From: Planctomycetaceae bacterium | GTDB lineage: Bacteria > Planctomycetota > SZUA-567 | NCBI GenBank assembly: GCA_021205245.1 | Contig: JAJPXZ010000198.1 | Span: forward strand, 1 to 52,312 | Reading direction: 5' to 3' | Length of the DNA: 52,312 bases | Part shown: in pieces, positions 1 to 8,508 of the stretch | Position numbering within the stretch: the stretch's first letter is position 1 | Layout of the letters: each line of letters opens with the position of its first letter | Position numbers and translations under genes: made by a program | Notes under the pieces: model-generated | Told to the model about the DNA's origin: nothing | The model's database searches: none | The model's input: the letters and a program-made list of their open reading frames with translations, nothing else

Positions 1-167
1 CTGCCCATCCGCACCGTTCCCACGTCGTCGCCCACCCCCAGCCGCACCCCCCATTTGCTGCCGTAGTCGTCCCACAATCGGGCAAAGGTCGCCTCCGGCA
101 TCAGCATGGTGACGTCGAGGGTCGTCCGATCGGGGATGAAGCGCGCTTCGATGTCGGATCGCTTCAT
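1..167 (-). CDS. Partial protein of unknown function downstream of pgi
   Basis: The frame opens with ATG at 167 and runs off the left end of the window, so only the first 55 codons are seen. Its start overlaps the pgi stop codon in an ATGA arrangement (164-167), which indicates translational coupling and membership of the same operon. The N-terminus begins [12 protein letters not shown] and has a tryptophan-rich patch near residue 44. I do not recognise the family. The overlap and continuous open frame are the only support. Confidence 0.6.
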   Translation of the reverse strand, partial: MKRSDIEARFIPDRTTLDVTMLMPEATFARLWDDYGSKWGVRLGVGDDVGTVRMG

Positions 168-1822
168 TTGCCCCGCATTCCCGCCATGGCCCGAATCAGC
201 CCGGCGGTGGAAGAGTCATGGCCGGAGAGGTCGGTCTTCTTGCCTTTGAGGATGGATTTCTCCTCGTCCAGGATGGTCTTCGCCAGAACCTTTCCGAGTT
301 CCACGCCCCACTGGTCGAAGGAATTGATGCGCCAGATTATCCCCTGGACGAAAATCTTGTGCTCATACATCGCCACCAAGGCTCCGAGGATGCGCGGGGT
401 GATTTTCTTGACCAGGATGGAGTTGGTCGGCCGGTTGCCTTCGAACGATTTGTGCGGCGCGAGCTCGCGCGCTTCGGCGGCGGATTTACCGGCTTCGCGG
501 AGTTCCGCCTTGGCCTCGGCGACGGTCTTGCCCCGCATCAGCGCTTCCGTTTGGGCGAAGAAGTTCGCCAGCAGTTTGACATGGTGGTCGCCCAGCGGAT
601 TGTGGGAAATGGCCGGCGCGATAAAGTCGCACGGGATGAGCCGCGTCCCCTGGTGGATAAGCTGGTAGAAGGCGTGCTGGCCGTTGGTCCCCGGTTCGCC
701 CCAGAGTATAGCGCCGGTGTCGTAGTCGACCATGTCACCGTCGCGGTCCACGTGCTTGCCGTTCGATTCCATGTCGCCCTGTTGGAAATAGGCGGCGAAG
801 CGGTGCATATATTGATCGTAGGGCAGAATCGCCTGCGACGCCGCCCCCCAGAAGTTCTGGTACCAGATGCCCAGGAGAGCGAGGATAACCGGCGCGTTCT
901 TGTTCAACGGCGCGGAGACGAAGTGCCTGTCCATGTCGTGCGCGCCGGCCAGCAGTTCGTGGAAATTGCGGTAGCCGATGGCGCAACAAATGGACAGCCC
1001 GATGGCGGACCACAACGAATACCTGCCGCCGACCCAGTCCCAGAACTCGAACATGTTGGCCGAGTCGATACCGAACTTCTCCACCGCTTCCTTGTTGGTC
1101 GAGAGGGCGACGAAATGCTTGGCGATCGCCTTTTCGTTCTTCAATTTGGCGAGCAGCCACTTCCGCGCCGAAAGAGCATTCGTCATCGTTTCCTGCGTCG
1201 TGAAGGTTTTGGACGCGACGATGAACAGCGTCTCGGACGGGTCGAGGTCGCGGGTCTTCTCCACGAGGTCGGTGGCGTCGACGTTCGAGACAAAACGCAC
1301 CGCCGGACCGTTCGCGTAGGGCTTCAACGCTTCCGTGACCATCACCGGTCCCAGGTCTGAGCCGCCGATGCCGATGTTGACGATTGTGCGGATGCGCCTG
1401 CCGGTATAACCCTTCCACGATCCGTCCCGCACCGCGTTCGAGAACGCTTTCATCTGCGACAGAACCCGGTTGACGCCGGGCATGACGTCCTGGCCGTCGA
1501 CCTTGATGGGGCGGCCGGAGAGGTTGCGGAGGGCGACGTGGAGGACAGCGCGGTTTTCCGTGAAATTGATCTTGTCGCCCGAGAACATGCGTTTCCGCCA
1601 GCCTTCGACATCGGCTTCGCGGGCGAGGTCGAAGAGGAGCGGCATGGTGTCGTCGGTGATGCGGTTTTTCGAATAATCCAGCAGGATGTCGCCCAGCGAC
1701 AGGCTGTACTTGGTGAAGCGTTTTTTGTCAGCCGCGAAAAGGTCGCGCATCGTGGTGCGTTTGAACGATCGCTGGTGGCGGGCAAGGGCTTTCCAGGCTT
1801 TGGTCTGCGTCAACGGCTTCAT
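164..1822 (-). CDS. pgi: Glucose-6-phosphate isomerase
   Basis: This 552-residue protein interconverts glucose-6-phosphate and fructose-6-phosphate in the cytoplasm. It resembles the enterobacterial type along its length: an N-terminus [13 protein letters not shown], the block [20 protein letters not shown], the phosphosugar-binding region around [10 protein letters not shown], and the signature [10 protein letters not shown] near the C-terminus. The start at 1822 is chosen because it matches the usual family N-terminus and has a GAAAGGA ribosome site; the frame is open further upstream but without similarity. It follows the two tautomerase genes by 25 bp and overlaps the next gene by four bases, so it is probably the third gene of a four-gene operon. 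Together with the class I aldolase at 17966 it supports a glycolytic or gluconeogenic pathway. Confidence 0.96.
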   Translation of the reverse strand: MKPLTQTKAWKALARHQRSFKRTTMRDLFAADKKRFTKYSLSLGDILLDYSKNRITDDTMPLLFDLAREADVEGWRKRMFSGDKINFTENRAVLHVALRNLSGRPIKVDGQDVMPGVNRVLSQMKAFSNAVRDGSWKGYTGRRIRTIVNIGIGGSDLGPVMVTEALKPYANGPAVRFVSNVDATDLVEKTRDLDPSETLFIVASKTFTTQETMTNALSARKWLLAKLKNEKAIAKHFVALSTNKEAVEKFGIDSANMFEFWDWVGGRYSLWSAIGLSICCAIGYRNFHELLAGAHDMDRHFVSAPLNKNAPVILALLGIWYQNFWGAASQAILPYDQYMHRFAAYFQQGDMESNGKHVDRDGDMVDYDTGAILWGEPGTNGQHAFYQLIHQGTRLIPCDFIAPAISHNPLGDHHVKLLANFFAQTEALMRGKTVAEAKAELREAGKSAAEARELAPHKSFEGNRPTNSILVKKITPRILGALVAMYEHKIFVQGIIWRINSFDQWGVELGKVLAKTILDEEKSILKGKKTDLSGHDSSTAGLIRAMAGMRGK

Positions 1823-1847
1823 TTGGTGTCCTTTCGGTTGAAGACTC

Positions 1848-2192
1848 TTAATAGGTTTTCCCGTCCACCCCCCACATGGCGCCCCGGAACGAGGTAAAGG
1901 CCAGGTAGACGCGTTTGCCCGGGATGCCAAGGTCTTCCTCCAGCACGGCGCACACGGCTTTGGCGATGTCTCCGGCCTTGGTCTCGTCGAAGTTGATGCC
2001 CTTTACCTCCACGTGCGCGCTCGGGCCGTCGACGCCGGCGAAGATCATGCCGACGCCGCCCTGCAATGCAGCCTGGCAGACTTTTTCCGGTTTGCCGGTC
2101 GTTTCCGCGAGGGCGACGGAGAGGCGCTTCAGGGTCGCGGCCATTTGTTCGGGGCCGGGGGTGGCGGTGGTGTCGACCTTCAGGTATGGCAT
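1848..2192 (-). CDS. MIF-like tautomerase with catalytic Pro2
   Basis: A 114-residue member of the macrophage migration inhibitory factor/phenylpyruvate tautomerase superfamily. After removal of Met1 the N-terminus would be proline (MPYLKVDTT), the general base of this superfamily, so the protein could be active on keto-enol substrates. Length is the normal MIF length of about 114. The start at 2192 is chosen for Pro2 and the GAGGAG ribosome site; a longer frame exists upstream but overlaps the preceding gene. It lies 11 bp after a paralogue (2204-2548) that lacks this proline, and both end in a similar MW(R/G)V(N/D)G motif. The natural substrate is unknown. Confidence 0.85.
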   Translation of the reverse strand: MPYLKVDTTATPGPEQMAATLKRLSVALAETTGKPEKVCQAALQGGVGMIFAGVDGPSAHVEVKGINFDETKAGDIAKAVCAVLEEDLGIPGKRVYLAFTSFRGAMWGVDGKTY

Positions 2193-2203
2193 GGTTTTCT
2201 CCT

Positions 2204-2548
2204 CTATTGGACGGTGCCGTTGACCCGCCACATGGAGTTACGCTTTGAGATGACGGCAATATAGATTTGATCGCTTTGGATGGTAAGGGCGTCTTCCAGC
2301 ACCGGGCAGATGGCATGGGTTAGTTCCGGGGCGCGGTCCTTATCGATTTCGACATTGCGGATTTCCACATGGGCCAGATTATCGCCCGATGCCGCCATGC
2401 GCATGCGCCTGTCGCCGGCGACCTCCACCAGAACCTCGCGTTCCTGCTCGGCGGTGATGTGGGCCACGGCGGCGGCCAGCTTTTTCTTGATGGTTTTGAC
2501 GCGGTCTTCACCGACCGACATATTTGTTTCGAGACGTACGAGAGCCAT
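2204..2548 (-). CDS. MIF-like paralogue lacking the catalytic proline
   Basis: Another 114-residue protein with the MIF-type layout and the C-terminal MWRVNG motif shared with its neighbour, but it starts MALVRLETN: position 2 is alanine rather than proline. In this superfamily the N-terminal proline is the catalytic base, so ordinary tautomerase activity is unlikely if this start is right. MIF proteins form trimers, so it may form mixed trimers with the active neighbour or act as a non-enzymatic partner; that is inference. It is the first gene of the operon, with a well-spaced promoter at 2601-2628. Confidence 0.75.
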   Translation of the reverse strand: MALVRLETNMSVGEDRVKTIKKKLAAAVAHITAEQEREVLVEVAGDRRMRMAASGDNLAHVEIRNVEIDKDRAPELTHAICPVLEDALTIQSDQIYIAVISKRNSMWRVNGTVQ

Positions 2549-2600
2549 GTCTGGTTCCCCTTACTGATACGGTATCCGGGTATACTCGGGTAAATAACCG

Positions 2601-2628
2601 ATAATAAACGGATTGCCCATTTTGTAAA
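2601..2628 (-). promoter_or_regulatory. Promoter of the tautomerase-pgi operon
   Basis: On the minus strand TTTACA (2628-2623) and TATTAT (2606-2601) are separated by 16 bp, each one base off the sigma-70 consensus. It lies about 55 bp before the first ATG at 2548, in AT-rich sequence unlike its surroundings. Confidence 0.55.
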
Positions 2629-2752
2629 CCAAAAACGGTCCGCCGCGCACCGCAGACAAATGGAGTGGAGAAGGGGAGCGTTTCCGGCCGATAATACGTG
2701 GAGTAACCGGTTGCCGACGGACGGCAGCCGTTGTCCCTATGGAGATGCGGGT

Positions 2753-3829
2753 ATGGCCGACACTATCTTGCTTTTGGGCCACGACAAAGTCCACGGACTC
2801 GCCCTCGCGCGCGTCCTTGTCTCACTCGGATACCGTCCCCTGGCGGAGGATTGGACAGCATTTGTCCCGCGCCGGCGCGGCCGCGACCGCCCCCTCGCCA
2901 TCATCGCCGACATGGACAACCCGTCCGCCAAGCCGTTGGCCGAATTCATCCCGAGGGTGAAGCGGCTGTGGGGCGCGTCGTACCCGGTTGTCGCCACCTC
3001 GTCGTCGAAAAATTTCGGCATTACCGCCGCCTATATTGAAGACGGCGCCGACGATTATTTCAGCAAGGGCGCTCCCGCCGGTCTGGTGGAAAAGAAAATC
3101 CGCCGCTGCGTCGACACGCTCGCCAGCCCGACGATATCCGAACTCTGCGACGAACTCCCGACCGACCTCCTGCGCCTGTTCCGGGATAATTCCACCCTGG
3201 TTGAATTGGGCGATATCGCCTCGGTCCACGCCGGGATCGCGCCGCGCCGCCCCTGGTGCCGCCGCATGGCGCCGCCGGACGACAATTGGCGCGGGGTTAT
3301 TACCGGGGCGGGCATCGACAAATTCGTCGCCGGCAAACCGGCCGAGTATATGTTGTGGTCGCGGTTGCATTTGTTCCGCGTTCCCGGGCCGGGCGAGTAT
3401 TCGGTCCCGGAAAAAGTGGTGCTCCGCCGCGACGGCCCGCCGCTTCGGGCGGCGGTGGACAAGTCCCGCGCCCCGGTCGGCGCCGACGCCTACTCGATTG
3501 TCCCGCGCGAGGGGGTCGGAGCCGGGTGGCTGGCTTGTGTCCTAAACAGCCGCCTCCTTGATTTCTACTTTAACCGTTTGGCCAAAAACGACGACGGCCG
3601 TCTCCGCCTCGACGTGGTCAGGCGCACGCCTGTTCCCCGGCCGACCCCCGACAGCGTCCAGGAACTGGGCCGCGCGGCGACCCTGCTGGCCCATTTCGGC
3701 CCGTCGCCGCAATCGTGGATAGACCGCCAGTCCAAGGACGAGCTGTGGGAACGGATGGAGGAGCGGGTGTTTTCCCTCTATGGAGCGGACCGGGGCGCGC
3801 GCGAGGGTCTGGCCGCCCTGCATTTTTAA
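2753..3829 (+). CDS. Receiver domain fused to a TaqI-type DNA target-recognition domain
   Basis: A 358-residue protein with two parts. Residues 1-120 look like a response-regulator receiver: a beta-strand ending in AIIADMDNP gives Asp53 and Pro57 in the D-x-x-x-P spacing of the phosphorylation site, followed by VVATSS (the Ser/Thr position) and GADDYFSKGA (the conserved lysine). The usual acidic pair after strand 1 is reduced to Asp11. Residues from about 155 to 325 resemble the TaqI-like C-terminal specificity domain of adenine-specific DNA methylases: VELGDIASVHAGIAP, then PEKVVLRRDGPPLRAAVD, then WLACVLNSRLLDFYFNRL. No methylase catalytic NPPY motif is present. The start at 2753 has GGAG nine bases upstream. 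No histidine kinase or methylase lies beside it. Domain assignment is by recognised motif pattern, not by search. Confidence 0.7.
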   Translation: MADTILLLGHDKVHGLALARVLVSLGYRPLAEDWTAFVPRRRGRDRPLAIIADMDNPSAKPLAEFIPRVKRLWGASYPVVATSSSKNFGITAAYIEDGADDYFSKGAPAGLVEKKIRRCVDTLASPTISELCDELPTDLLRLFRDNSTLVELGDIASVHAGIAPRRPWCRRMAPPDDNWRGVITGAGIDKFVAGKPAEYMLWSRLHLFRVPGPGEYSVPEKVVLRRDGPPLRAAVDKSRAPVGADAYSIVPREGVGAGWLACVLNSRLLDFYFNRLAKNDDGRLRLDVVRRTPVPRPTPDSVQELGRAATLLAHFGPSPQSWIDRQSKDELWERMEERVFSLYGADRGAREGLAALHF

Positions 3830-3895
3830 GGTGGGGTTGGAAAAAAAACTTGTGTTTTCCGGCGATATAGTTTTTATTGGGGGCTGACTATTGCT

Positions 3896-3923
3896 CGGCG
3901 CGGTAAACGCGCCGGGAATTTTT
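3896..3923 (+). terminator. Probable terminator upstream of acpP
   Basis: A 7-bp perfect stem CGGCGCG/CGCGCCG (3896-3902 and 3908-3914) with a five-base loop, followed four bases later by five T. It lies 67 bp after the receiver-fusion gene and 100 bp before acpP. Confidence 0.5.
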
Positions 3924-4025
3924 ATGTTAGCATCACAGTCCAGCGAAATGTGGCGGCGTCTCGCGGGTTCCTGCCCGAAGACGCCATTCGGTCGACACCA
4001 ATCAAGTGCAAGAAAAGGGATAGCT

Positions 4026-4274
4026 ATGAGCATGAGCCGCGATGAAATCAAGGAAAAGGTCATCGACATCACCTGTGATCAACTGCAGGTCTCGCGCGAC
4101 CAGATCAAGGACGACTCCGCCTTTGTCGAAGACCTCGGCGCAGACTCCCTCGATATCGCCGAACTCGTCATGGAATTCGAAGACGAATTCGACCTGGAAA
4201 TTCCCGAGGACGAACAGGGCATCAAGACCATCAATGCCGCCGTTGACTTCATCCTCGCCAAGGTCAACAAGTAG
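4026..4274 (+). CDS. acpP: Acyl carrier protein
   Basis: An 82-residue, strongly acidic protein carrying growing acyl chains in type II fatty-acid synthesis. Ser41 in the GADSLD motif is the phosphopantetheine attachment site; the flanking helices and length match bacterial ACP. The start at 4026 has an AAGGGA ribosome site; an in-frame ATG further upstream gives no similarity. fabF follows after 185 bp, the usual acpP-fabF order. The intervening gap contains a GC-rich stem (CGCCGC near 4335 with GGCGGCG near 4353) but no gene. Confidence 0.96.
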   Translation: MSMSRDEIKEKVIDITCDQLQVSRDQIKDDSAFVEDLGADSLDIAELVMEFEDEFDLEIPEDEQGIKTINAAVDFILAKVNK

Positions 4275-4459
4275 AATTGCTCCATTGATTTGAGGTTGCC
4301 CGACGGCAACGCCCGAATCTCTTCCGGTATCGCCGCCGCCTCGCCGGGCATGGCGGCGACGCCGGTCGGGATCGTTGTAACGCGAGCGCATGCATTATTA
4401 AGCTCGGCCCGGCACCGGGTTCCCGCCTCACGGGAGCCGCACTGAAAGGAATACGCAGA

Positions 4460-5713
4460 ATGCCCGACGCGCAAAAGCGCCGAGTCGTCATCACCGGGAT
4501 GGGGTGCGTTACCCCCCTTGGCAACGACCTCGACACCACGTGGAAAGCCATTCTCGACGGCAAAAGCGGCGTCGGGGAAATCACCCTTCTCGACCATACG
4601 CAGTTCAGCGTCCACTTCGCCTGCGAAGTCAGGGGTTACGATCCCAAAGAGTATATGGATCCCAAGGAGACAAAGCACACCGACCGCTTTGTCCATTTCG
4701 CCATAGGGTCCGCCAAGATGGCGGTGGGTCAGGCCGGCTTCGCGCCCGGTTCCTTCGCACCCGAACGCGCCGGCGTCGTCTACGCTTCCGGCATCGGCGG
4801 CATCCGCTCCATAGAAGAACAATTCGAGCGCTATATTCAGAAAGGGCCGCGCCGCATCAGCCCCTTCACCATTCCGCTCTTGATGATAAACGACGCCGCC
4901 GGCCAGCTCGCTATCGAGCTTGGCTTCAAGGGTCCCAATTACGCCACCGTCACCGCGTGCGCCAGTTCGACCCACGCCATTGGCCTGGCTATGCGCCACA
5001 TCCAGTGGAACGAAGCCGATATCATGGTTGCCGGCGGTTCCGAAGCGGGGATTTCCGTCCTCGGCCTCGGCGCGTTCATCAATATGGGCGCATTGTCGAG
5101 CCGTAACGACGACCCCAAGACCGCCTCCCGTCCGTTTGACAAGGACCGCGACGGCTTCGTCATGGGCGAAGGTTCCGGCACGCTCGTCCTCGAAGAACTC
5201 GAACACGCCAAGAAGCGCGGCGCGACCATCTACGCCGAGGTGCTTGGCTACGGCTTCACCGACGACGCCTACCACATCACCGCCCCGGAAACATCGGGCG
5301 AAGGCGGCGCGCGCGGCATGGCCCTGGCTATCGAAAGCTCCGGCCTCAAGCCCGAGGACATCGACTACATCAACGCCCACGGCACCTCCACCCCCTTCAA
5401 CGACCGCACCGAATCCGCCGCCATCAAGCGGGTCTTCGGGTCGAACGTCGACAAGGTCGCCATCAGCTCGACCAAGGGCCATATCGGCCACCTCTTGGGA
5501 GCCGCCGGTTCGGTCGAGGCGATTTTCTGCGCCAAGGCCATCCAGGAAGGCGTCGTGCCTCCTACCATAAACTTCACCACTCCCGACCCGGAGTGCGACA
5601 TAGACGTGACCCCCAACGAAGCCAAGAAAAAAGATATCCGCTACGCCTTGTCCAACAACCTCGGCTTCGGTGGCCACAACGCCACCCTGTGCCTTGGCCG
5701 GTACGACGGATAA
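4460..5713 (+). CDS. fabF: Beta-ketoacyl-ACP synthase II
   Basis: A 417-residue condensing enzyme that elongates acyl-ACP with malonyl-ACP. The catalytic triad is visible: Cys167 in TACASS, His307 in NAHGTSTP and His344 in the GHLLGAAG motif, all at the expected spacing for FabF (usual length about 412). The ribosome site is AAAGGA 10 bases before ATG. It lies downstream of acpP. A large GC-rich hairpin follows the stop. Confidence 0.95.
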   Translation: MPDAQKRRVVITGMGCVTPLGNDLDTTWKAILDGKSGVGEITLLDHTQFSVHFACEVRGYDPKEYMDPKETKHTDRFVHFAIGSAKMAVGQAGFAPGSFAPERAGVVYASGIGGIRSIEEQFERYIQKGPRRISPFTIPLLMINDAAGQLAIELGFKGPNYATVTACASSTHAIGLAMRHIQWNEADIMVAGGSEAGISVLGLGAFINMGALSSRNDDPKTASRPFDKDRDGFVMGEGSGTLVLEELEHAKKRGATIYAEVLGYGFTDDAYHITAPETSGEGGARGMALAIESSGLKPEDIDYINAHGTSTPFNDRTESAAIKRVFGSNVDKVAISSTKGHIGHLLGAAGSVEAIFCAKAIQEGVVPPTINFTTPDPECDIDVTPNEAKKKDIRYALSNNLGFGGHNATLCLGRYDG

Positions 5714-5753
5714 CCAGGTGCGCCCAGGGGAGGAACGTTTAGTTTGACATTCA

Positions 5754-5790
5754 ATCGCCGCCCGCCGATGCGAATCTGGCGGGCGGCGAT
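5754..5790 (+). terminator. Hairpin after fabF
   Basis: A perfect 13-bp GC-rich stem (5754-5766 with 5778-5790) and an 11-base loop, 40 bp after the fabF stop. There is no T-run, so it may act as a Rho-independent terminator only weakly, or as a 3-prime end stabiliser. Confidence 0.5.
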
Positions 5791-5848
5791 ATAAGCGATT
5801 TGCGGTATTCAGACGTATTTTGACTATTCCATAGCTAATGCTGAGGGC

Positions 5849-6042
5849 GTGGACCCCGGCCGAACCGCCCGTTTATCGCCCGGTTCGCCGTGGAGACGCC
5901 GGGGTGACGTGGTGGGTTGGATGTTCCGTTTCTGTAACGAGAAACGCGTCTCCGCCCGGAACGGCCGCACCCCACCCCATCCGTCATTCCGGCGTGCGGA
6001 CATCCACCCGGGGTAAAAACGGGCGGTTCGGCCGGAATCCAC
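5849..6042. repeat. Palindromic intergenic repeat, full copy
   Basis: A 194-bp element with inverted ends: 5849-5874 (GTGGACCCCGGCCGAACC...) and 6017-6042 are reverse complements with two mismatches over 26 bp. A second, inner inverted pair is built on ACGCCGGGGTGACG near 5892 and CGTCATTCCGGCGT near 5981. Arms of the same family occur at 10595, 52169 and 52257. No coding sequence is supported inside. The rest of the 5714-6209 gap contains the fabF hairpin and nothing else I can identify. Confidence 0.75.
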
Positions 6043-6209
6043 GTCAGGCGCGTTTGCTGCGGGTAACTCAAACAAGGCGGTAAATAAGCAGCGTGCGTGT
6101 TGTTGTAAGGATTGATCTTTTTCTCGTATGGCTCGCGGGAGTCGGCGTTCGACCTGTCCCGGCGAATCTTTTTTTATCCACCCGGTTTTAGCAATTGGAG
6201 GCTAACCCA

Positions 6210-7370
6210 ATGCTCGATTACTTCCTTACCGAAGAGCAGCAGATGATGGTCGAAACGGCCCGTGAAATCGCCGAGAAAAAAATCGTCCCCGTGCGCGCGC
6301 AGTACGACGAGGAACAGACCTTCCCCACCGACGTCTTCAAGGCTATCGCCGATGCCGACCTGACCGGCGTCTATATCCCGGATGAGTTCGGCGGCTGCGC
6401 CGGCGACACCGGCATCATGAATATGTGCCTGGTGACCGAGGAACTCTCGAAGGCCTGCGGCGGCATCTCGCTCTCCTTCGCCGGCACCGCGCTTGGCACC
6501 CTGCCCATCATGATCGCGGGCGACGACGAACAGAAGAAGCGCTGGCTGCCCCGTATCGCCTCCGGCACCCTGGCCGCCTTCGGCATCACAGAGTCCGACG
6601 CCGGTTCCGACGCCGCCTCCATGCGCACCACCGCCGTCAAGGACGGTGACGACTATATCCTGAACGGCTCCAAGATGTTCATCACCAACGGCGGCGAAGC
6701 CGATATCTACTCTGTCTTCGCCATGACCGACAAGTCCCGTGGCGCGCGCGGCTGTTCCTGCTTTGTGCTGGAAAAAGACATGCCCGGCTTCACCTTCGGC
6801 AAGAAGGAAGACAAGATGGGCATCCGCGCCTCGGCGACCCGCGAACTGATCTTCCAGGACTGCCGCGTCCCGGCCGCGAACCGCCTTGGCAAAGAAGGAA
6901 CCGGCTTCATGACCGCCATGAAGACGTTCGACAATTCCCGTCCCGGCGTCGGCTCGCAGGCGCTCGGCATTGCCGCCGGAGCGCTCGACCTCGCCGTCGA
7001 CTACGCCCGTACCCGCAAGCAGTTCGGCCGTCCCGTCATCGCCAACCAGGGCCTGCAGTGGATGCTCGCGGACATGGCGATGCAGATCGAAGCCGCCCGC
7101 GCCCTCATCTACGCCACCGCCCGTTGGATCGACTCCGGCGCGAAGCGTCCGACCATGGCCTCGGCCATGTCGAAGTGCTACGCCTCCGATGTCGCCATGA
7201 AGGTGACAATTGACGCCATCCAGGTGTTCGGCGGCGTCGGCTACACCAAGGAATACCCGATTGAGAAATACGCCCGCGACGCCAAGATCACGCAGATCTA
7301 CGAAGGCACCAACCAGATCCAGCGCGACGAAATCGCGCTCGCCCTGATTAAGGAAGCCGCGCGCGGGTAA
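6210..7370 (+). CDS. Acyl-CoA dehydrogenase (short-chain/butyryl type)
   Basis: A 386-residue flavoprotein oxidising acyl-CoA to enoyl-CoA. Recognisable features are the FAD-binding ITESDAGSDAASM block, the SKMFITNGG strand, the RKQFGRPV motif and the C-terminal IYEGTNQIQR, whose glutamate is the catalytic base of short- and medium-chain members. The start at 6210 is chosen because GGAG lies about 10 bases upstream; a TTG codon slightly earlier overlaps that site. It precedes etfB-etfA, its expected electron acceptor, but a terminator and an AT-rich element separate them, so it is probably its own transcription unit. Confidence 0.94.
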   Translation: MLDYFLTEEQQMMVETAREIAEKKIVPVRAQYDEEQTFPTDVFKAIADADLTGVYIPDEFGGCAGDTGIMNMCLVTEELSKACGGISLSFAGTALGTLPIMIAGDDEQKKRWLPRIASGTLAAFGITESDAGSDAASMRTTAVKDGDDYILNGSKMFITNGGEADIYSVFAMTDKSRGARGCSCFVLEKDMPGFTFGKKEDKMGIRASATRELIFQDCRVPAANRLGKEGTGFMTAMKTFDNSRPGVGSQALGIAAGALDLAVDYARTRKQFGRPVIANQGLQWMLADMAMQIEAARALIYATARWIDSGAKRPTMASAMSKCYASDVAMKVTIDAIQVFGGVGYTKEYPIEKYARDAKITQIYEGTNQIQRDEIALALIKEAARG

Positions 7371-7411
7371 TTCGTGACTCCGGGCCAAGCGGCCCGTCGA
7401 TACATTGAACC

Positions 7412-7458
7412 TGCCCACCCTTCCATCCTTTTTCGGGAGCGAAGCGGTGGGCATTTTT
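7412..7458 (+). terminator. Terminator of the acyl-CoA dehydrogenase gene
   Basis: TGCCCACC (7412-7419) pairs with GGTGGGCA (7446-7453), extended inward by CTTC/GAAG, and is followed by five T. A second small perfect stem CGGGCC/GGCCCG sits just before it at 7381-7396. Confidence 0.8.
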
Positions 7459-7591
7459 AATTCACAATTCACAATTCATATTTCACAATTTGGTTATGCA
7501 ATGCGGCAATGATTCAATTTCAACGCCCGCGCATTGTGAATTATTTCATTGTTCCATAATTGTGCATTGTGAATTATGAATTGTGAATTAA
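7457..7591. mobile_element. Small AT-rich MITE-like element
   Basis: A 135-bp insertion with 15-bp perfect terminal inverted repeats, TTAATTCACAATTCA at 7457 and its complement ending at 7591. Each end also carries additional degenerate copies of the ATTCACAAT unit. Base composition is far below that of its neighbours. It sits immediately after the dehydrogenase terminator and ends 36 bp before the etfB start, with no coding capacity. It is either a non-autonomous element or a decayed repeat array. Confidence 0.6.
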
Positions 7592-7627
7592 TTGAACAAC
7601 GCGGCACGTAAAGAAGAGGAGTTCACC

Positions 7628-8416
7628 GTGAACATCGTCGTCTGCATAAAACAAGTCCCCGACACCACCGATGTACGCATCAACCCCGAGACCAATACCC
7701 TCATGCGCGAGGGCGTGGCCTCTATCATCAATCCCTTCGACGCCTATGCCATAGAAGAAGGGGTGAGGATTCGCGAGCGTTTGGGCGAAGGCACGGTGAC
7801 GGTCGTCACCATGGGTCCGCCCCAGGCCGACGCCGCCCTGCGCGAAGCCATTTCGCTGGGCGCTGACGAGGCGGTCCTGCTGTGCAGCCGCGCTTTTGCG
7901 GGCGGCGACACCTGGTCGACCAGCCTGACCCTGTCCCTCGCCATGAAGAAATTGAACCCCGACGTCGTCCTCGCCGGCAAACAGGCCATCGACGGCGACA
8001 CCGCCCAGGTCGGCCCCGGCATCTCCTGCCACCTCGACTGGCCCCAGGCCTGCTATGTCTCGAAGATTCGCGAGATTGGCAAGGGCAAGGCTGTGGTTGA
8101 GTGCTTGATGGAGACGGGCAAGGAAGTGCTCGAGGTCGAGCTACCCGCCGTCCTCACCGTCGTCAAGGAGATTAACGAACCGCGCCTCCCGTCCCTCAAG
8201 GGCAAGATGCGGGCGAAGAAGGCGGTCATCACCACCTGGAACGAGCAGGACATCGAAGCCGATCCGCAGAAGGTCGGCCTGAACGGTTCGCCCACCGCGG
8301 TGAACCGGGTTTTCTCCCCGCCCCGTCGCGGCGGCGGCGAAATCATCCAGGCCGAGACCGCGTCCGAAGCGGCCAAGATCGTCGTGGCCAAGATCAAGGA
8401 ATTGCAGATCGCGTAG
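7628..8416 (+). CDS. etfB: Electron transfer flavoprotein beta subunit
   Basis: A 262-residue EtfB that binds AMP or FAD and, with EtfA, accepts electrons from acyl-CoA dehydrogenase. It begins NIVVCIKQVPDT, carries the AGKQAIDGDTAQVGP nucleotide-binding block and VELPAVLTVVKEINEPRLPSLKGKM, the typical recognition-loop region. A GTG start at 7628 is chosen because AGAGGAG lies seven bases upstream; an in-frame start at 7592 would lie at the edge of the AT-rich element. etfA follows after 92 bp. Confidence 0.94.
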   Translation: MNIVVCIKQVPDTTDVRINPETNTLMREGVASIINPFDAYAIEEGVRIRERLGEGTVTVVTMGPPQADAALREAISLGADEAVLLCSRAFAGGDTWSTSLTLSLAMKKLNPDVVLAGKQAIDGDTAQVGPGISCHLDWPQACYVSKIREIGKGKAVVECLMETGKEVLEVELPAVLTVVKEINEPRLPSLKGKMRAKKAVITTWNEQDIEADPQKVGLNGSPTAVNRVFSPPRRGGGEIIQAETASEAAKIVVAKIKELQIA

Positions 8417-8508
8417 GTCCGCGATCTCTTCCGGAATCGCGTCGGCAACGGTTTACTCTCTTCATGTAATGCGGTCGAGATCTCGGCCTGCTTAAGTAAG
8501 GAATCATC

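Noticed and set aside
4079-5677. A 530-codon open frame antisense to fabF, and similarly long antisense frames opposite etfA (8053-9558), livK (24277-25875) and the acyl-CoA dehydrogenase (6174-7472)
   Set aside because: Codon bias of GC-rich genes creates long antisense frames. The sense strand carries recognisable enzymes with proper starts; the antisense translations match no family.
5849-6042. CRISPR array
   Set aside because: The repeats are two inverted pairs with no regular direct spacing, and no cas gene is present.
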